A stretch of DNA of 64,000 bases from Aquisphaera giovannonii (GCF_008087625.1 NZ_CP042997.1:1674001-1738000), one strand, 5' to 3'; counted from the first letter of the stretch, positions 25,943 through 35,866 are shown. A program made the numbers and translations. Notes: generated by a model from the sequence alone, not told the origin.

Positions 25943-27193
25943 TCAGCCCAGCTCGCGGAGCCGTCGCCGGAGGAACCGGCGCTCCGGCTCCTGCCTCGCG
26001 AGCTCGAGGGCGCGACGATACGAGGCGCGAGCGTCGTCGACGCGTCCGAGCCGCCGGCAGAGGTCGGCCCTCGCCGCGTGGGCCAAATGATAGGCGTCCA
26101 GCTCGCCGCGGTCGACGAGGGCGTCCACGCGCTCCAGGCCGGCCGCGGGCCCGTCGCGCATGGCGATCGCGACGGCTCGGTTGAGCTCCACGACCGGCGA
26201 GGGCGAGGCCCGGAAGAGCAGGTCGTAGAGGGCGACGATCTGCGGCCAGTCCGTCTCAGCCGCCGTCGGCGCAGACGAATGCACGGCGGCGATGCCCGCC
26301 TGGAGCGTGTACGCCCCGAGCTCCCCCGAGCGGAAGGCCCGCTCCACGAGGGCCTGCCCCTCGGCGATGAGCGCGCGGTCCCAGCGGCGGCGGTCCTGCT
26401 CCTCGAGGAGGATGATGTCGCCCGCCGCCGAGGTGCGAGCGGGGCGCCTGGATTCGTGCAGGATCATCAGGGCGAGCAGCCCGATGGCCTCCGGGTCCGG
26501 CAGCAGCTCGACGAGCAGGCGGCCGAGGCGGATCGCCTCTCCGGACAGGTCGGGCCGCGTGAGCGACTCCCCGGAGCTCGCGGCGTACCCCTCGTTGAAG
26601 ACGAGGTAGATGACCGAGAGGACGGCCTCCAGCCGCGAGGGGAGCTCGGCGAGCGGGGGGACCTCGTACGGGATGTTCGCGTCGCGGATCCGGGCCTTGC
26701 CGCGGACGATGCGCTGGGCGATCGTCGGCGGGGCGGCGAGGAACGCGGCCGCGATCTGCTCGGTCGAGAGCTCGCAGACCTCGCGGAGCGTGAGCGCCAC
26801 CTGCGTGTTCGCCGGGAGCACGGGGTGGCAGCAGGTGAAGACCAGCCGCAGCCGATCGTCCTCGACGTCCTCGCCGGGACGGCCCGGGGACATCGCTTCG
26901 GCACGCTCCAGACGCTGGCCGAGTTCCGGGAGGGCCGCCTCGAACCGGGCCCTGCGTCGGATCGAGTCGATCGCCTTGAAACGGCCGGTGGAGACCAGCC
27001 AGGCGCGCGGGCTGGCCGGGATGCCCTCGCGCGGCCAGGCTTCGAGGGCGGCCGCGAAGGCCTCGTGGAGCGCCTCCTCGGCGGCGTCGAAGTCGCCGAG
27101 CAGCCGGACGAGCGTCGCGAAGACCCTCCGCGATTCGGCCCGGTAGACCTCCTCCACCTCCTCGCGAACGCTCATCGTCCCGCAACCATCCAT
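25943..27193 (-). CDS. ECF42-type RNA polymerase sigma factor with C-terminal helical domain
   Basis: 416 residues. Sigma region 2 ([22 protein letters not shown]) and region 4 ([20 protein letters not shown]) occupy the first 180 residues. A long C-terminal helical, TPR-like domain follows with [10 protein letters not shown], the LMILHESRR segment and [12 protein letters not shown], all signatures of ECF42 (DUF6596). No anti-sigma gene is nearby, as is usual for this group; control may lie in the C-terminal domain. The start at 27193 has AGGGGGAG upstream; ATG at 27175 lacks a site. It should direct transcription of the DGPF genes beside it. Confidence 0.9.
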   Translation of the reverse strand: MDGCGTMSVREEVEEVYRAESRRVFATLVRLLGDFDAAEEALHEAFAAALEAWPREGIPASPRAWLVSTGRFKAIDSIRRRARFEAALPELGQRLERAEAMSPGRPGEDVEDDRLRLVFTCCHPVLPANTQVALTLREVCELSTEQIAAAFLAAPPTIAQRIVRGKARIRDANIPYEVPPLAELPSRLEAVLSVIYLVFNEGYAASSGESLTRPDLSGEAIRLGRLLVELLPDPEAIGLLALMILHESRRPARTSAAGDIILLEEQDRRRWDRALIAEGQALVERAFRSGELGAYTLQAGIAAVHSSAPTAAETDWPQIVALYDLLFRASPSPVVELNRAVAIAMRDGPAAGLERVDALVDRGELDAYHLAHAARADLCRRLGRVDDARASYRRALELARQEPERRFLRRRLRELG

Positions 27194-27591
27194 GACGACT
27201 CCCCCTTGACGCCTGGACAGGTCCCTCGGATCGCCGGGAGGATAGTAGCCAGATGTGCGCCTGTGGTCCAGCCAAATCTCGATGGGTCTCGCGACGCCGC
27301 CTCCCCCCGGCATTGCGACCCCTCCCGTCGCGTCCACCTGATCCCAATCGGGCCGATTCGGCGGGGCATTGGAACAAATAGGCGGACTTCTCCAGATTCC
27401 GCGCGCGCCGGGAGAGCAATCTTCCGATAATGTCCAAGGCCCCTCTGCTCGAGACTCCCGGGACCGCCGCGTCCCTCCTCTCGCAACGGTTTTCGCCATG
27501 CGTCGCGATTCGGCCCGGGGCATGGAGGCCTTGCCGAATTGCGTGATTCGCGTTAGGAGAGGGCCGGACCCGGGTGGGAAAGGTGGACGAC
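27194..27591. other. Divergent intergenic region between sigma factor and sulfatase genes
   Basis: 398 bases with no supported gene. It must hold divergent promoters; I see no convincing -35/-10 pair or hairpin. The half toward the sulfatase has several AT-rich patches (27280-27300 and 27340-27420). Confidence 0.4.
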
Positions 27592-29454
27592 ATGGACGTT
27601 GTCTTGGATCAGGATGAGCGCGCGCGGCCCCGCGATCGGATCGCCTCGCCGCTTTCGGTGGCCCGGTTGGCCCTCCTGTTCGGGCTGGTGACCGGGACGC
27701 TGGAGGCGGCGCAGTGGATCATCCGGAATGCCATCTCCGGCGGCGTCTCGCTCGGCGCCTCGCAGATGAGCCGGCATTTCGTCTGGATGATCCCGGCCTC
27801 CAACGTCCTCATCTTCGGCCTCTCGGGCGTGGTGCTCGGGCTCCTGGCGTGGCTCCTGCCGCGATGGATCGGGCGGATCGCCCTCGGCTCGATGGGCTTC
27901 CTCTGCGGCCTGGCGCTCCTGCTCACGGTCCCCGGCCTCTACGCCTTCGCGTGCCTCGCGGTGGCGACGGCCGCCGGGGTCCTGCTGGCGAGGCACGGGG
28001 CGCTGGGATCCGGGAGGCTGGGACGCGTCCTGGTCCTGGTCTCCGCCGTGTCGGCCGCGATCGCCGTCGGACTGCACGACTGGGATCGCGTCCTGGGCGC
28101 CCTGCGAGATGCCCGTCCGAGCCCGACGGCGGCCCATCGAGGCCGGCCCAACGTCCTGCTCCTGGTGATGGATACCGTCCGGGCCGAGAGCCTGAGCCTC
28201 TACGGCTACGACCGGGACACCACCCCCAACCTGAACCGGCTCGCGTCGCGGGCCGTCCGGTTCGACCAGGCCCGCTCGACCGCGCCCTGGACGCTCCCCT
28301 CGCACGCGAGCATGTTCACCGGCCGCTGGCACCACGACCTGGACGTCGGCGAGCGGAAGCCGCTGGGCAAGACGTATCCCACGCTGGCGGAGGTGCTCGG
28401 GTCGCACGGGTACGCGACGGCCGGCTTCATCGCCAACACCTTCTTCTGCAACCACTGGTTCGGCCTGGCCCGCGGCTTCGACCACTACGACGACTACTAC
28501 GAGGAGCAGACGGCGATCTCCCTGGAGGAGACCCTGCGCTGCTCGTCCCTGGGCAAGCTGGCGGTCCAGGCGATGTCCGGCGCCTTCAGCGGGGTCGAGC
28601 GGCGGCGGAAGGATGCCAGCCGGATCAACGCGGCGTTCCTCTCCTGGCTCGACAGGCGGGATGACACGGACCGGCCCTTCTTCGCCTTCCTCAATTACTT
28701 CGACGCCCACGGGCCGTTCATCCCGCCCGACGGCGCGAGGCGTCCGTTCGGCCGCCCGCCGGCGAACGCGGAAGAGGCCGCCGCGATCGTCGAGTGGGAC
28801 AACCGCTCCCACTCGAGCCTGAAGCCGGATCAGATCGCGCTCGCCAGGGATTCGTACGACGACTGCCTGGCCTACCTGGACGAGCAGATCGGCCTCCTCT
28901 TCGCCGAGCTGGCGGATCGCGGGGAGCTCGACGACACCCTGATCATCCTGACGGCGGACCACGGCGAGGCGATCGGCGACCACAACCTGACCGGACACGG
29001 CCGGAGCCTCTACGACAGCGAAGTGCACGTGCCGTTGCTGATCTTCCTCCCGGATCGTGCCCGCGGCGGCGAGGTGGTGGCGGAGCCGGTCAGCCTCCGC
29101 GACATCCCGGCCACGGTCCTCGAGGTGATCGGGCTCCGGGGGACCTTCTTCCCCGGCTCCTCGCTCGCCGGCCAGTCCCCCGGCGCGGCCCCCGCGCTGA
29201 CCGAGGTCCGCATCAAGGAAGGGACGTCGCACAACCCCGCCCGCCCCCCCGCGTGGCGAGGCCCCATGTCGGCCCTCGTCGCCGGCGGCCACTCCTACAT
29301 CCGCAACGCCGACGGCCGCGAGGAGCTCTACGACGTCGCGGCCGACGCCGCCCAGCTCCACGACCTGGCCCCGTCCCCGGATTCCAGGCCGATCCTGGAG
29401 CGGATGCGCGAGCGGCTCAGCGAGATGACGGCCTCGGAAGATGAGGACGACTGA
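27592..29454 (+). CDS. Membrane-anchored sulfatase-fold phosphatase/transferase
   Basis: 620 residues. Five hydrophobic segments in the first 165 residues anchor the enzyme. The alkaline-phosphatase-superfamily domain begins at [20 protein letters not shown] and contains [25 protein letters not shown] and [10 protein letters not shown]. The position of the usual Cys/Ser of sulfatases is Thr (about residue 234), as in phosphoethanolamine and phosphoglycerol transferases, so formylglycine formation is not expected. The catalytic domain probably faces the periplasm. ATG at 27592 (AGGTGG upstream) is preferred over GTG at 27574. Confidence 0.85.
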   Translation: MDVVLDQDERARPRDRIASPLSVARLALLFGLVTGTLEAAQWIIRNAISGGVSLGASQMSRHFVWMIPASNVLIFGLSGVVLGLLAWLLPRWIGRIALGSMGFLCGLALLLTVPGLYAFACLAVATAAGVLLARHGALGSGRLGRVLVLVSAVSAAIAVGLHDWDRVLGALRDARPSPTAAHRGRPNVLLLVMDTVRAESLSLYGYDRDTTPNLNRLASRAVRFDQARSTAPWTLPSHASMFTGRWHHDLDVGERKPLGKTYPTLAEVLGSHGYATAGFIANTFFCNHWFGLARGFDHYDDYYEEQTAISLEETLRCSSLGKLAVQAMSGAFSGVERRRKDASRINAAFLSWLDRRDDTDRPFFAFLNYFDAHGPFIPPDGARRPFGRPPANAEEAAAIVEWDNRSHSSLKPDQIALARDSYDDCLAYLDEQIGLLFAELADRGELDDTLIILTADHGEAIGDHNLTGHGRSLYDSEVHVPLLIFLPDRARGGEVVAEPVSLRDIPATVLEVIGLRGTFFPGSSLAGQSPGAAPALTEVRIKEGTSHNPARPPAWRGPMSALVAGGHSYIRNADGREELYDVAADAAQLHDLAPSPDSRPILERMRERLSEMTASEDEDD

Positions 29455-30618
29455 GCGCGGGCTACCCGACCCTCCGGGCCTTCCGACGACCGACCGTCAC
29501 CCGACATCATGGCCGGGCGGCCCCGACGCCTCGAGCAAGGGGGGCCGGCCGTGTCTCGGAAAGGGTGCACCGCGCAGCACTCGCCGGGGGTTCTCCCCTC
29601 CTCGTCGCTCGCGGCGACCCTCCTCACGACAGGACCGTGATCTGAGTGACCGTCCCACAAGTCCTGCACCCCGGGCAGCGACTCGTCGCGACCACTCTCC
29701 GCCAAGAGGAAGGTCCGCATCCGCTTCCCCCTTACGAAGGGGGGATACAGGGGGGTGATTTCGATCGCCTTGGCCTGGATCAACACACCCGCTCTAGCTC
29801 CCTCTCCGTAGGCCATGCCTTACCCACAAGTCGCAAGTTCTTTCCGGCCAGGCCCTTGCGGGGTCGCATCGGGGTAGGGTGGGTCAGCCGACGGAGTCGG
29901 CGCAACCCACCGAAATGCGGAGGGTTGCGCCTCGCAAGCTCGGCTGACCCACCCCACCCGGCAGCTCTCCGGCAAGAGGAAGGTCCGGATCCGCTTCCCC
30001 CCTTACGAAGGGGGGATACAGGGGGGTGATTTCGATGGCCTCGGCCTGGATCCATACACCCCCTCTAGCTCCCCCTTCGTAAGGGGGAGAACCGGGATTG
30101 GCTCGCTTTCTTCAGACGGTTTGCAGCAAGCGCCTCTTATGAGACAGACTCTGAGTCCGCACCAGGTGCCCCATCTTGCCAGTCCCCATCCGCTCCGTCC
30201 TCGCCCCGCCGGCGAGCGACCGAGCCACTTCGCGTCGATCGTGTCCCGCCGGTTGTCTCTCGCCTCGATGACAAACCAGCTCGGGCCGCCGCCGGCCTCC
30301 GATCGCGAGCCGCAGAGGTCCGCTTCGAAGGAGTTGCCCGCGGGGAACTCCGCCGGTGCCCCGATCCTGCGCCACGGCCATCGAGGCCGACCTGCTCGCG
30401 GCGCCCGCGCGGATCAGGTTCGCCATCGTCCGAGCCCGCGGAACGCATCAGCGCCCCGGCCTGACGCCCTTTCGAGGACGCAAAAGTTCACTGCGGGGTG
30501 CAACAACGGTTCGGATCCCCGGCGAGACAGACGGTTTCACCGAAGAGACCGACTTTTCGGGCCGATACGATTGGAGGCTCCTGAACGATATTGTCGGCTT
30601 CGAGGGAGAATGCCGGTC
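29455..30618. other. 1.1-kb non-coding, repeat-rich region
   Basis: No gene is supported. It contains a 111-base direct duplication and a large hairpin (listed separately). Between 30100 and 30600 there is a minus-strand frame with protein-like composition (around 30230-30360) but no start or end I can trust; it may be a decayed gene. The last 100 bases must include the promoter of the porin gene. Confidence 0.55.
29695..30076. repeat. 111-base direct repeats flanking a long hairpin
   Basis: Copy 1 (29695-29805) and copy 2 (29965-30076) are about 93% identical. They include CCCCTTACGAAGGGGGGATACAG-type palindromic text, a kind of dispersed repeat seen in many bacterial genomes. Copy 2 continues into TAGCTCCCCCTTCGTAAGGGGGA, which can pair with its own start. 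Between the copies, 29873-29909 and 29922-29959 form near-perfect inverted arms (GGGTGGGTCAGCCGA with TCGGCTGACCCACCC). The cluster is probably a nest of small non-coding mobile repeats. Confidence 0.8.
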
Positions 30619-31971
30619 ATGCGAGTTTTCGCGATGGGGACGGCTCCGGTGCTCGCAGCCGTCGCGATGCTGTCTGCGGGCGCGAGCGGCCAGGGCATCG
30701 TCGCCCCGGGGGCGGGGCCGATCAATCGTTCCATGGCCGGCGCCTCGACGGCCGCCGCGGTCGATTTCGGATCGAGCTACTGGAACCCCGCCACGCTGAG
30801 CTTCCTGGAGCGGGATGAGATGCTGCTCGGCTCGGAGCTGATCATCCCCAGCATCCACTACTCGGCGGCGCTCCGGGCCGATTCCATCGGCGGGGTCTTC
30901 CCGCCCGAGAACCGCTTCGGTACCTCCCGGAGCGACAGCGGCGTCCCCACCAACCTCGCCGTGGGCGCCTCGTGGCGATTCCGGCCCGACTCGCCGCTCA
31001 CCATGGGGCTCCTGATCAGCGGCGTGGTCGGCGGAAACGTCAACTTCGCGGGCAGCCCCGCGATCCCCACGCTGGCCCCCCGCCAGCCGCCGAACACCTT
31101 CGGCCTGGGGCCGGTCTACGCCAACACGTCGCTGCTCGCGATCAAGCCGATGGCGTCGTACCAGGTCGGGGAGCAACTCTCGATCGCCTTCGCGCCGGTC
31201 GTGAGCACGGGCACCGTCCAGTTCAACCCGGCATTCTTCGCGCCGGGGCCCGCGGACCAGTACGGCATCGCGACCTTCCCGGCCGCGACGAACGCGAGGC
31301 CCTTCTGGGGCGGCGGCTTCGAGGTCGGCCTGCTCTACGCCGTCAACGACGACTGGAACGTCGGCTTCTCGTACAAGAGCCCGATCTGGCAGGAGCGGTG
31401 GTCCTACAACAGCGACAACCCCAACCTGTCCCCGCGACGGATCGGGCTCCAGGCGGACATCCCGGCGATCTACTCCTGGGGCGTCGCCTACAAGGGGATC
31501 GACCGGCTGCTGGTGGACGTGGACCTGCGCTACTTCGACTACAGCAACGCGGCACTGTGGGGCGACTCGATCCAGAGCGGCGGCCTGGCCTGGAGCAGCA
31601 TCCTCGCCGTCGCCGTCGGTGCCCAGTACAACGCGACCGACCGCCTGACGCTCCGCGGCGGCTACCTGTTCAACCAGAACCCCATCAACGGGGTCAACAC
31701 CCTCTTCAACATCCAGGCACCCGGCTTCATCCAGCACACGCTCTCCCTCGGCCTCTCGTACCGGGTGACGGACGACCTCCAGTTCAACGCCGGCTGGGTC
31801 CACGGCTTCCGGAACTCGATCGAGGGCCCGATCGTCCAGGTCCCCGGCACCGCCGCGCGCATGGACGCCCAGGTCGACTCCATCCTGGCCGGCCTGACCA
31901 TCCAGTACGGCGCCAAGCGAAACCGGGGCCCGTCGGCCGACGGCCAGGCCGCCGCGACGCAGGCGGAGTGA
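30619..31971 (+). CDS. OmpP1/FadL/TodX-family outer membrane transport protein
   Basis: 450 residues with a signal peptide ending near ASGQG. The mature N-terminus carries NRSMAGASTAAAVDFGSSYWNPA, the FadL hatch-like lead with the conserved N-P-A. Long amphipathic beta strands ending in a LAGLTIQYGAK barrel strand follow. The family takes up hydrophobic compounds such as fatty acids or aromatics across the outer membrane. ATG at 30619 has GGGAG ten bases upstream; ATG at 30610 is too close to it. It is a single gene between repeats and the islet. Confidence 0.88.
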   Translation: MRVFAMGTAPVLAAVAMLSAGASGQGIVAPGAGPINRSMAGASTAAAVDFGSSYWNPATLSFLERDEMLLGSELIIPSIHYSAALRADSIGGVFPPENRFGTSRSDSGVPTNLAVGASWRFRPDSPLTMGLLISGVVGGNVNFAGSPAIPTLAPRQPPNTFGLGPVYANTSLLAIKPMASYQVGEQLSIAFAPVVSTGTVQFNPAFFAPGPADQYGIATFPAATNARPFWGGGFEVGLLYAVNDDWNVGFSYKSPIWQERWSYNSDNPNLSPRRIGLQADIPAIYSWGVAYKGIDRLLVDVDLRYFDYSNAALWGDSIQSGGLAWSSILAVAVGAQYNATDRLTLRGGYLFNQNPINGVNTLFNIQAPGFIQHTLSLGLSYRVTDDLQFNAGWVHGFRNSIEGPIVQVPGTAARMDAQVDSILAGLTIQYGAKRNRGPSADGQAAATQAE

Positions 31972-32343
31972 GCCGATCGAAGCAGGCGGTCACAAGCCAA
32001 GGCAACGTCTCATCGAGGAGCCCGAGCCGGCGCCCCCGGGGCCGCCCATCCCGTCGCGGCTCGCGCGGAGCGTTCCGAATGCGTCAACGACGGCCCGGCA
32101 GGGTGTCGGTCGAGCCTCGATGAGCCCGGTCCCGTGGAATCTGCCTCGCCGGGTCCAGCTCTCTCGTCCGCCACCGAATCGGTCGCGCGGCGCCTATGAT
32201 CGCACGCACCTCGTGCGCAGGCCGCCTTGCCGTGCGAAGGGCCATGCCCGTCCTGTGTTCGCCCCCCGAAAGGCGATGCCGCAAGCTTCCGAAGGGCCGG
32301 GACCGGTCGAGAACGTCCCTACTGACCAAGCGGGCTCTCGAAA
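31972..32343. other. Intergenic region before the tRNA-Pro islet
   Basis: About 370 bases without a supported gene or clear signal. It is the chromosomal flank of the islet; before insertion it would have lain downstream of tRNA-Pro. Confidence 0.5.
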
Positions 32344-32375
32344 CAGAAAAGGCCCTGCCGCGGAGGCGAGGGCCT
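32344..32375 (-). terminator. Probable ancestral terminator of tRNA-Pro
   Basis: On the minus strand AGGCCCT and AGGGCCT pair with an inner GCC/GGC and end in TTTTCTGTTT. It starts 18 bases beyond the left 42-bp repeat, at the same distance that the new terminator keeps from the intact tRNA. Confidence 0.75.
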
Positions 32376-32392
32376 GAGTGTCTCTTAGACAA

Positions 32393-32434
<42 letters not shown>

Positions 32435-32812
32435 TCGAGCGTGCGTTACGGCCTTAAAGCTTAACTATATATAGGCTTCCGTCTCGCCGGAGCGCGCTAC
32501 GCGGTTTGCAGCCATCTCCGATTCTTCCGGGGTTTTCGCACGGCTTGACGGGCTATCTCTGCCATCTCTGCCACCGGCTCCGATCGGCGCGTCGTGGGGA
32601 TTCTGCTACCATGCCCCTGTGCGCATGCGGTGACCTTGCGTATACTATTCAGGCGTCCGTGTACAGTGGGTGGCATCACAATCCCTGCAATGTACAATGA
32701 TAGCGTTTACTCTCCGCCCCCCACGACTGGCCCGCGGATATGGTGACGACGGCCGTGGATGCGGCCGCGCCGGGGCCAATCGGTCGAGCGGTCTCCGCGC
32801 CGGAGCGCTGCC
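32435..32812. other. Non-coding left end of the islet
   Basis: 378 bases between the left repeat and tcmP. It is AT-rich near the repeat (CTTAACTATATATAGG) and contains the candidate promoter/operator at 32660-32698. A minus-strand frame at 32497-32583 encodes a basic tail but has no recognisable domain. Confidence 0.55.
32660..32698 (+). promoter_or_regulatory. Candidate promoter/operator of the islet operon
   Basis: Two palindromic TGTACA sites (32660-32665 and 32691-32696) stand 31 bases apart, three helical turns. The second overlaps TACAAT (32693-32698), a fair -10 box; a weak -35 (TGGCAT) lies 16 bases before it. Repression by a dimer bound to both sites is possible. TATACT at 32641 is another -10-like hexamer. 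Confidence 0.4.
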
Positions 32813-33952
32813 GTGGCCGAGCATTTCTTCGAAGAGCAGAAAGAGCAGTCGCAGGTCAAGACGGCGATCGTGTCCAAGTATTTCTGGGCGTGGGCCAAGG
32901 TGATCACATCGGTGCTGGCACGCAACCGGGGCGACATGCGGATCGCCTACGTGGACCTGTTCGCCGGCCCCGGCCGCTACGAGGACGGTGCGAAGTCGAC
33001 GCCACTGCTGATCCTGGAGCAGGCGATCGCCGAGCCGGCTTTCCGCGACAACCTGGTCGCCTGGTTCAACGACAAGGACGCGGCCAACACCAGCACCTTG
33101 CTCAAGGAGATTAAGCAGTTGCCCGGCATCGACACGATGGAGCGCCAGCCGAAGGTGTACACGAACGAAGTGGGCACCGAAATCGTCAAGATGTTCGAGC
33201 AGCTGGACCTGGTGCCCACACTGTTCTTCGTCGATCCCTGGGGCTACAAGGGCCTATCGCTGCGGCTGATCAACTCCGTGCTCAAGGACTGGGCGTGCGA
33301 GTGCATCTTCTTCTTCAATTACACGCGTATCAATATGGGCCTGCCGAACGAGCGAGTTGATGCACACATGGATGCGCTGTTCGGCGCCGAACGGGCGGCG
33401 GCGCTCCGGCAAAAGATCAAGTCGCTCTCGCCTGACGACCGCGAGCTGGCGATCACTGAGGAGATCTGCGAGGCGCTGGTGGAGATGGGTGGCAAGTACG
33501 TGCTGCCGTTCCGCTTCAAGAACGAGAAGGGCACGCGCACCAAGCACCAACTGATCTTCGTCAGCAAGCACCCGCTCGGCTACAAGATCATGAAGGACGT
33601 GATGGCGAAGGAGAGCTCGTCGCACGAGCAGGGCGTGCCCACCTTTGAATACAACCCCGCCACGACCGACCAGCCGCTGCTGTTCGAGTTCGCGAGGCCG
33701 CTGGACGACCTGGAGGGTATGCTGCTCGACGAGTTCGCCGGGCGCACGATGACGATGGCGGAGATCTGCGAGGAGCACCACTACGGCCGGCGCTATATCG
33801 CCAAGAATTATAAAGATGTTTTGACTAAAATGGAGCAGGCGGGCAAGATCACGGGCGATCCACCGCACACCAAGCGCCGCAAGATCAAGGGCGAAGTCAC
33901 CTGCGCGGATGCGACGAAGTTCACCTTCCCACCCAAGCAGGCAGTCACATGA
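32813..33952 (+). CDS. tcmP: Three-Cys-motif partner protein TcmP
   Basis: 379 residues from GTG at 32813 (GGAG seven bases upstream; 18 earlier codons have no support). It has the family marks YVDLFAGPGRY (46-56) and FFVDPWGYKG (about 139-147), which resemble a Rossmann methyltransferase-like core. A winged-helix-like C-terminus (MAEICEEHHYGRRYIAKNYKDVL) follows. TcmP proteins are named for their constant neighbour, a three-Cys-motif protein of the Gp37/Gp68 family, which overlaps here by 4 bases. The biochemical function of the pair is unknown. A role in modifying DNA, RNA or a protein is a guess. Confidence 0.88.
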   Translation: MAEHFFEEQKEQSQVKTAIVSKYFWAWAKVITSVLARNRGDMRIAYVDLFAGPGRYEDGAKSTPLLILEQAIAEPAFRDNLVAWFNDKDAANTSTLLKEIKQLPGIDTMERQPKVYTNEVGTEIVKMFEQLDLVPTLFFVDPWGYKGLSLRLINSVLKDWACECIFFFNYTRINMGLPNERVDAHMDALFGAERAAALRQKIKSLSPDDRELAITEEICEALVEMGGKYVLPFRFKNEKGTRTKHQLIFVSKHPLGYKIMKDVMAKESSSHEQGVPTFEYNPATTDQPLLFEFARPLDDLEGMLLDEFAGRTMTMAEICEEHHYGRRYIAKNYKDVLTKMEQAGKITGDPPHTKRRKIKGEVTCADATKFTFPPKQAVT

Positions 33953-34803
33953 GCGAAAAATCAACTATCGAATGGACCGACGCCACCTGGAATCCCGTCC
34001 GGGGCTGCACGAAGATCAGCCCCGGCTGCAAGCATTGCTACGCCGAGACGTTCGCCGAGCGGTTCCGCGGCGTGCCGGGCCATCCTTACGAGCAGGGATT
34101 CGACCTGCGGCTGGTGCCGGCCAAGCTGTCGGAGCCGCTCAAATGGGCGGCTCCGAAAACGATCTTCGTCAACTCGATGAGCGACCTGTTCCACAAGGAC
34201 GTGCCCGACGCCTACATCGAGCGCGTGGTGCAGGTGATGGAGTTGGCCGACTGGCACACCTATCAGGTGTTGACGAAGCGCGCCGATCGCCTGCGAGACC
34301 TGCTGCGGACGAAACTGGCCTTCGCCGCCCGGCTGGAACACATCTGGTGGGGCGTCAGCGTGGAGGATAGGAAGTACGGGCTGCCGCGGATCGACGCGTT
34401 GCGAGAAGCGCCGGCGGCGTTGCGGTTCCTGTCCGTGGAGCCGCTGCTGGAGGATCTGGGTGAGATCGACCTTGGCGGAATCGATTGGGTGATCGTCGGC
34501 GGTGAGAGCGGCGCGGGCTCGCGGCCGCTGGACGCGGCTTGGGTGGTCTCGATCCGCGAGCAGTGCCGGGGCGCCAAGGTGCCGTTCTTCTTCAAACAGT
34601 GGGGCGGCGTGCGCAAATCGGAGGCGGGGCGGATGTTGGAGGGGGTGACCTTCGACGAGATGCCCGAGCGCCGCAGCCGCAGCGTTGCCGCCCACCAGTC
34701 GCGGCAGGGCATGATCCGCGATGTGCGGCAGTGGGAGGCGGCATTCCGACAGGCGGTGCCGACGGGGGACGAGGCGCAGGGCCTTCTCTTGCAAGTGGAT
34801 TGA
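33949..34803 (+). CDS. Phage Gp37/Gp68-family (DUF5131) three-Cys-motif protein
   Basis: 284 residues. C20, C27 and C30 form C-x6-C-x2-C in VRGCTKISPGCKHCYAE, like an iron-sulfur radical-SAM motif but with longer first spacing. IFVNSMSDLFHKDVPDAYIE, VLTKRADRL, WWGVSVED, FLSVEPLLE and VIVGGESGAGSRP are all standard for the family first named in phages. It starts inside the tcmP stop (ATGA), so the two are coupled. A radical-type modifying enzyme is likely by fold; its substrate is unknown. Confidence 0.92.
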   Translation: MSEKSTIEWTDATWNPVRGCTKISPGCKHCYAETFAERFRGVPGHPYEQGFDLRLVPAKLSEPLKWAAPKTIFVNSMSDLFHKDVPDAYIERVVQVMELADWHTYQVLTKRADRLRDLLRTKLAFAARLEHIWWGVSVEDRKYGLPRIDALREAPAALRFLSVEPLLEDLGEIDLGGIDWVIVGGESGAGSRPLDAAWVVSIREQCRGAKVPFFFKQWGGVRKSEAGRMLEGVTFDEMPERRSRSVAAHQSRQGMIRDVRQWEAAFRQAVPTGDEAQGLLLQVD

Positions 34804-34896
34804 CCGCATCGCCCTTCCGGCACGGACGCCCGGAACGCTAGAATGCATCAAGAATTCTGGTCATAGGAAGGGCCGCATGGTCTGCGGGAGACAGGC

Positions 34897-35865
34897 ATGA
34901 GCAACGCGCGGCCGAGCCTGGGAGACGTTTTCGAATACGGTCAGATGGTGGCTGCCGGGGCAATCAAGGAGCCGCCCCCGACCCGCCGCGCCTTCATCTC
35001 CGCGCCGGCCTCGGTCGACACCGGCGTCATCCGCCAGGCCCTGGAGAGCCGGGGGATCGCGCCCTACGAGATCGACGATCTGGCGAATGCCGGCGTCAGC
35101 ATGCCGGAAATTATCGACGACTGCATCCAGCGCGCGGACCTGGTCGTCGCAGTCATCGGCGGCGGGAAGGCAAAGGGGAATGTCCTGTTCGAGTTGGGCT
35201 TCGCCACCGCCCTGAAGAAGCGCATTCTGGCGCTTGTGCCGCCGGACGAAGATCTGCCGGTGTCGGAGATCCCCTACCTACGCATCTCTCCTGACAACCG
35301 CGAGGCGATTGATTTCGGGCTGGATCAGATCCTTCGCGTGCCCTGGCCTGGATGGCAGGCACCGGGGGAGCCCGCCCGCAAGACCGAACCGATCGGCGCC
35401 GCGGCCGACGCGCTGTTGGCGAGGCTCGCGGCGGCGGTGGGGCACCTGGACGAGCAGGAATTGACGGAAATCGTCACGGACGCCCTCGCCGCCAGCAAGA
35501 TTTCGTCGCTGAGCTACTCCTCGGAGATCGTGGTGGAAGACAGCCGGGCCGATTTCGCCATTTGGTCGGACGATTTCGAGCCGTGGGTTGGGAATCCGCT
35601 GCTGATCGAGGTGCGCAGCCGGCTATCAAACCGTGGCGATTTGAGTCGGACACTCGATCAGATCACCCGCATGCTCGACAAGACGCACACTGCTTGGGGG
35701 CTCCTACTTTACGGCGTGGCCGATTTCGCCCTCGGCGATGAGTCGGCCCGCCATCCTCGTGTGTTTGTGATGTCGATCGAGGAATTCGTGCGTTCGCTCC
35801 GCGAGACGGGGTTGGGCGAATTCCTGAGAGGACGGCGCAACCTCCGGGTGCACGGGAGGGGCTAG
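34897..35865 (+). CDS. TIR-like/nucleotide-binding domain fused to a nuclease-like domain
   Basis: 322 residues. Residues 30-120 form a TIR-like or nucleoside-deoxyribosyltransferase-like Rossmann fold: RRAFISAPASVDTGVIRQAL, then ADLVVAVIGGG, then GNVLFELGFATALKKRILAL, where Glu99 sits at the TIR catalytic position. Residues 205-275 look like a PD-(D/E)XK nuclease core, with Asp219 and IEVR (238-241) where E-x-K is expected. The Lys is replaced by Arg, so cleavage may be weak or lost. GGGAG precedes the start. The next gene starts one base after its stop. A sensor-effector in defence is plausible; the family as a whole I do not recognise. Confidence 0.75.
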   Translation: MSNARPSLGDVFEYGQMVAAGAIKEPPPTRRAFISAPASVDTGVIRQALESRGIAPYEIDDLANAGVSMPEIIDDCIQRADLVVAVIGGGKAKGNVLFELGFATALKKRILALVPPDEDLPVSEIPYLRISPDNREAIDFGLDQILRVPWPGWQAPGEPARKTEPIGAAADALLARLAAAVGHLDEQELTEIVTDALAASKISSLSYSSEIVVEDSRADFAIWSDDFEPWVGNPLLIEVRSRLSNRGDLSRTLDQITRMLDKTHTAWGLLLYGVADFALGDESARHPRVFVMSIEEFVRSLRETGLGEFLRGRRNLRVHGRG

Positions 35866-35866
35866 G

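Noticed and set aside
30112-30448. Gene before the porin
   Set aside because: One minus-strand frame has protein-like composition, but no start, ribosome site or family is recognisable; it may be decayed.
32497-32583. Integrase remnant beside the left attachment repeat
   Set aside because: The place is right and the tail is basic, but no tyrosine recombinase motif (R, H-x-x-R, Y) can be seen.
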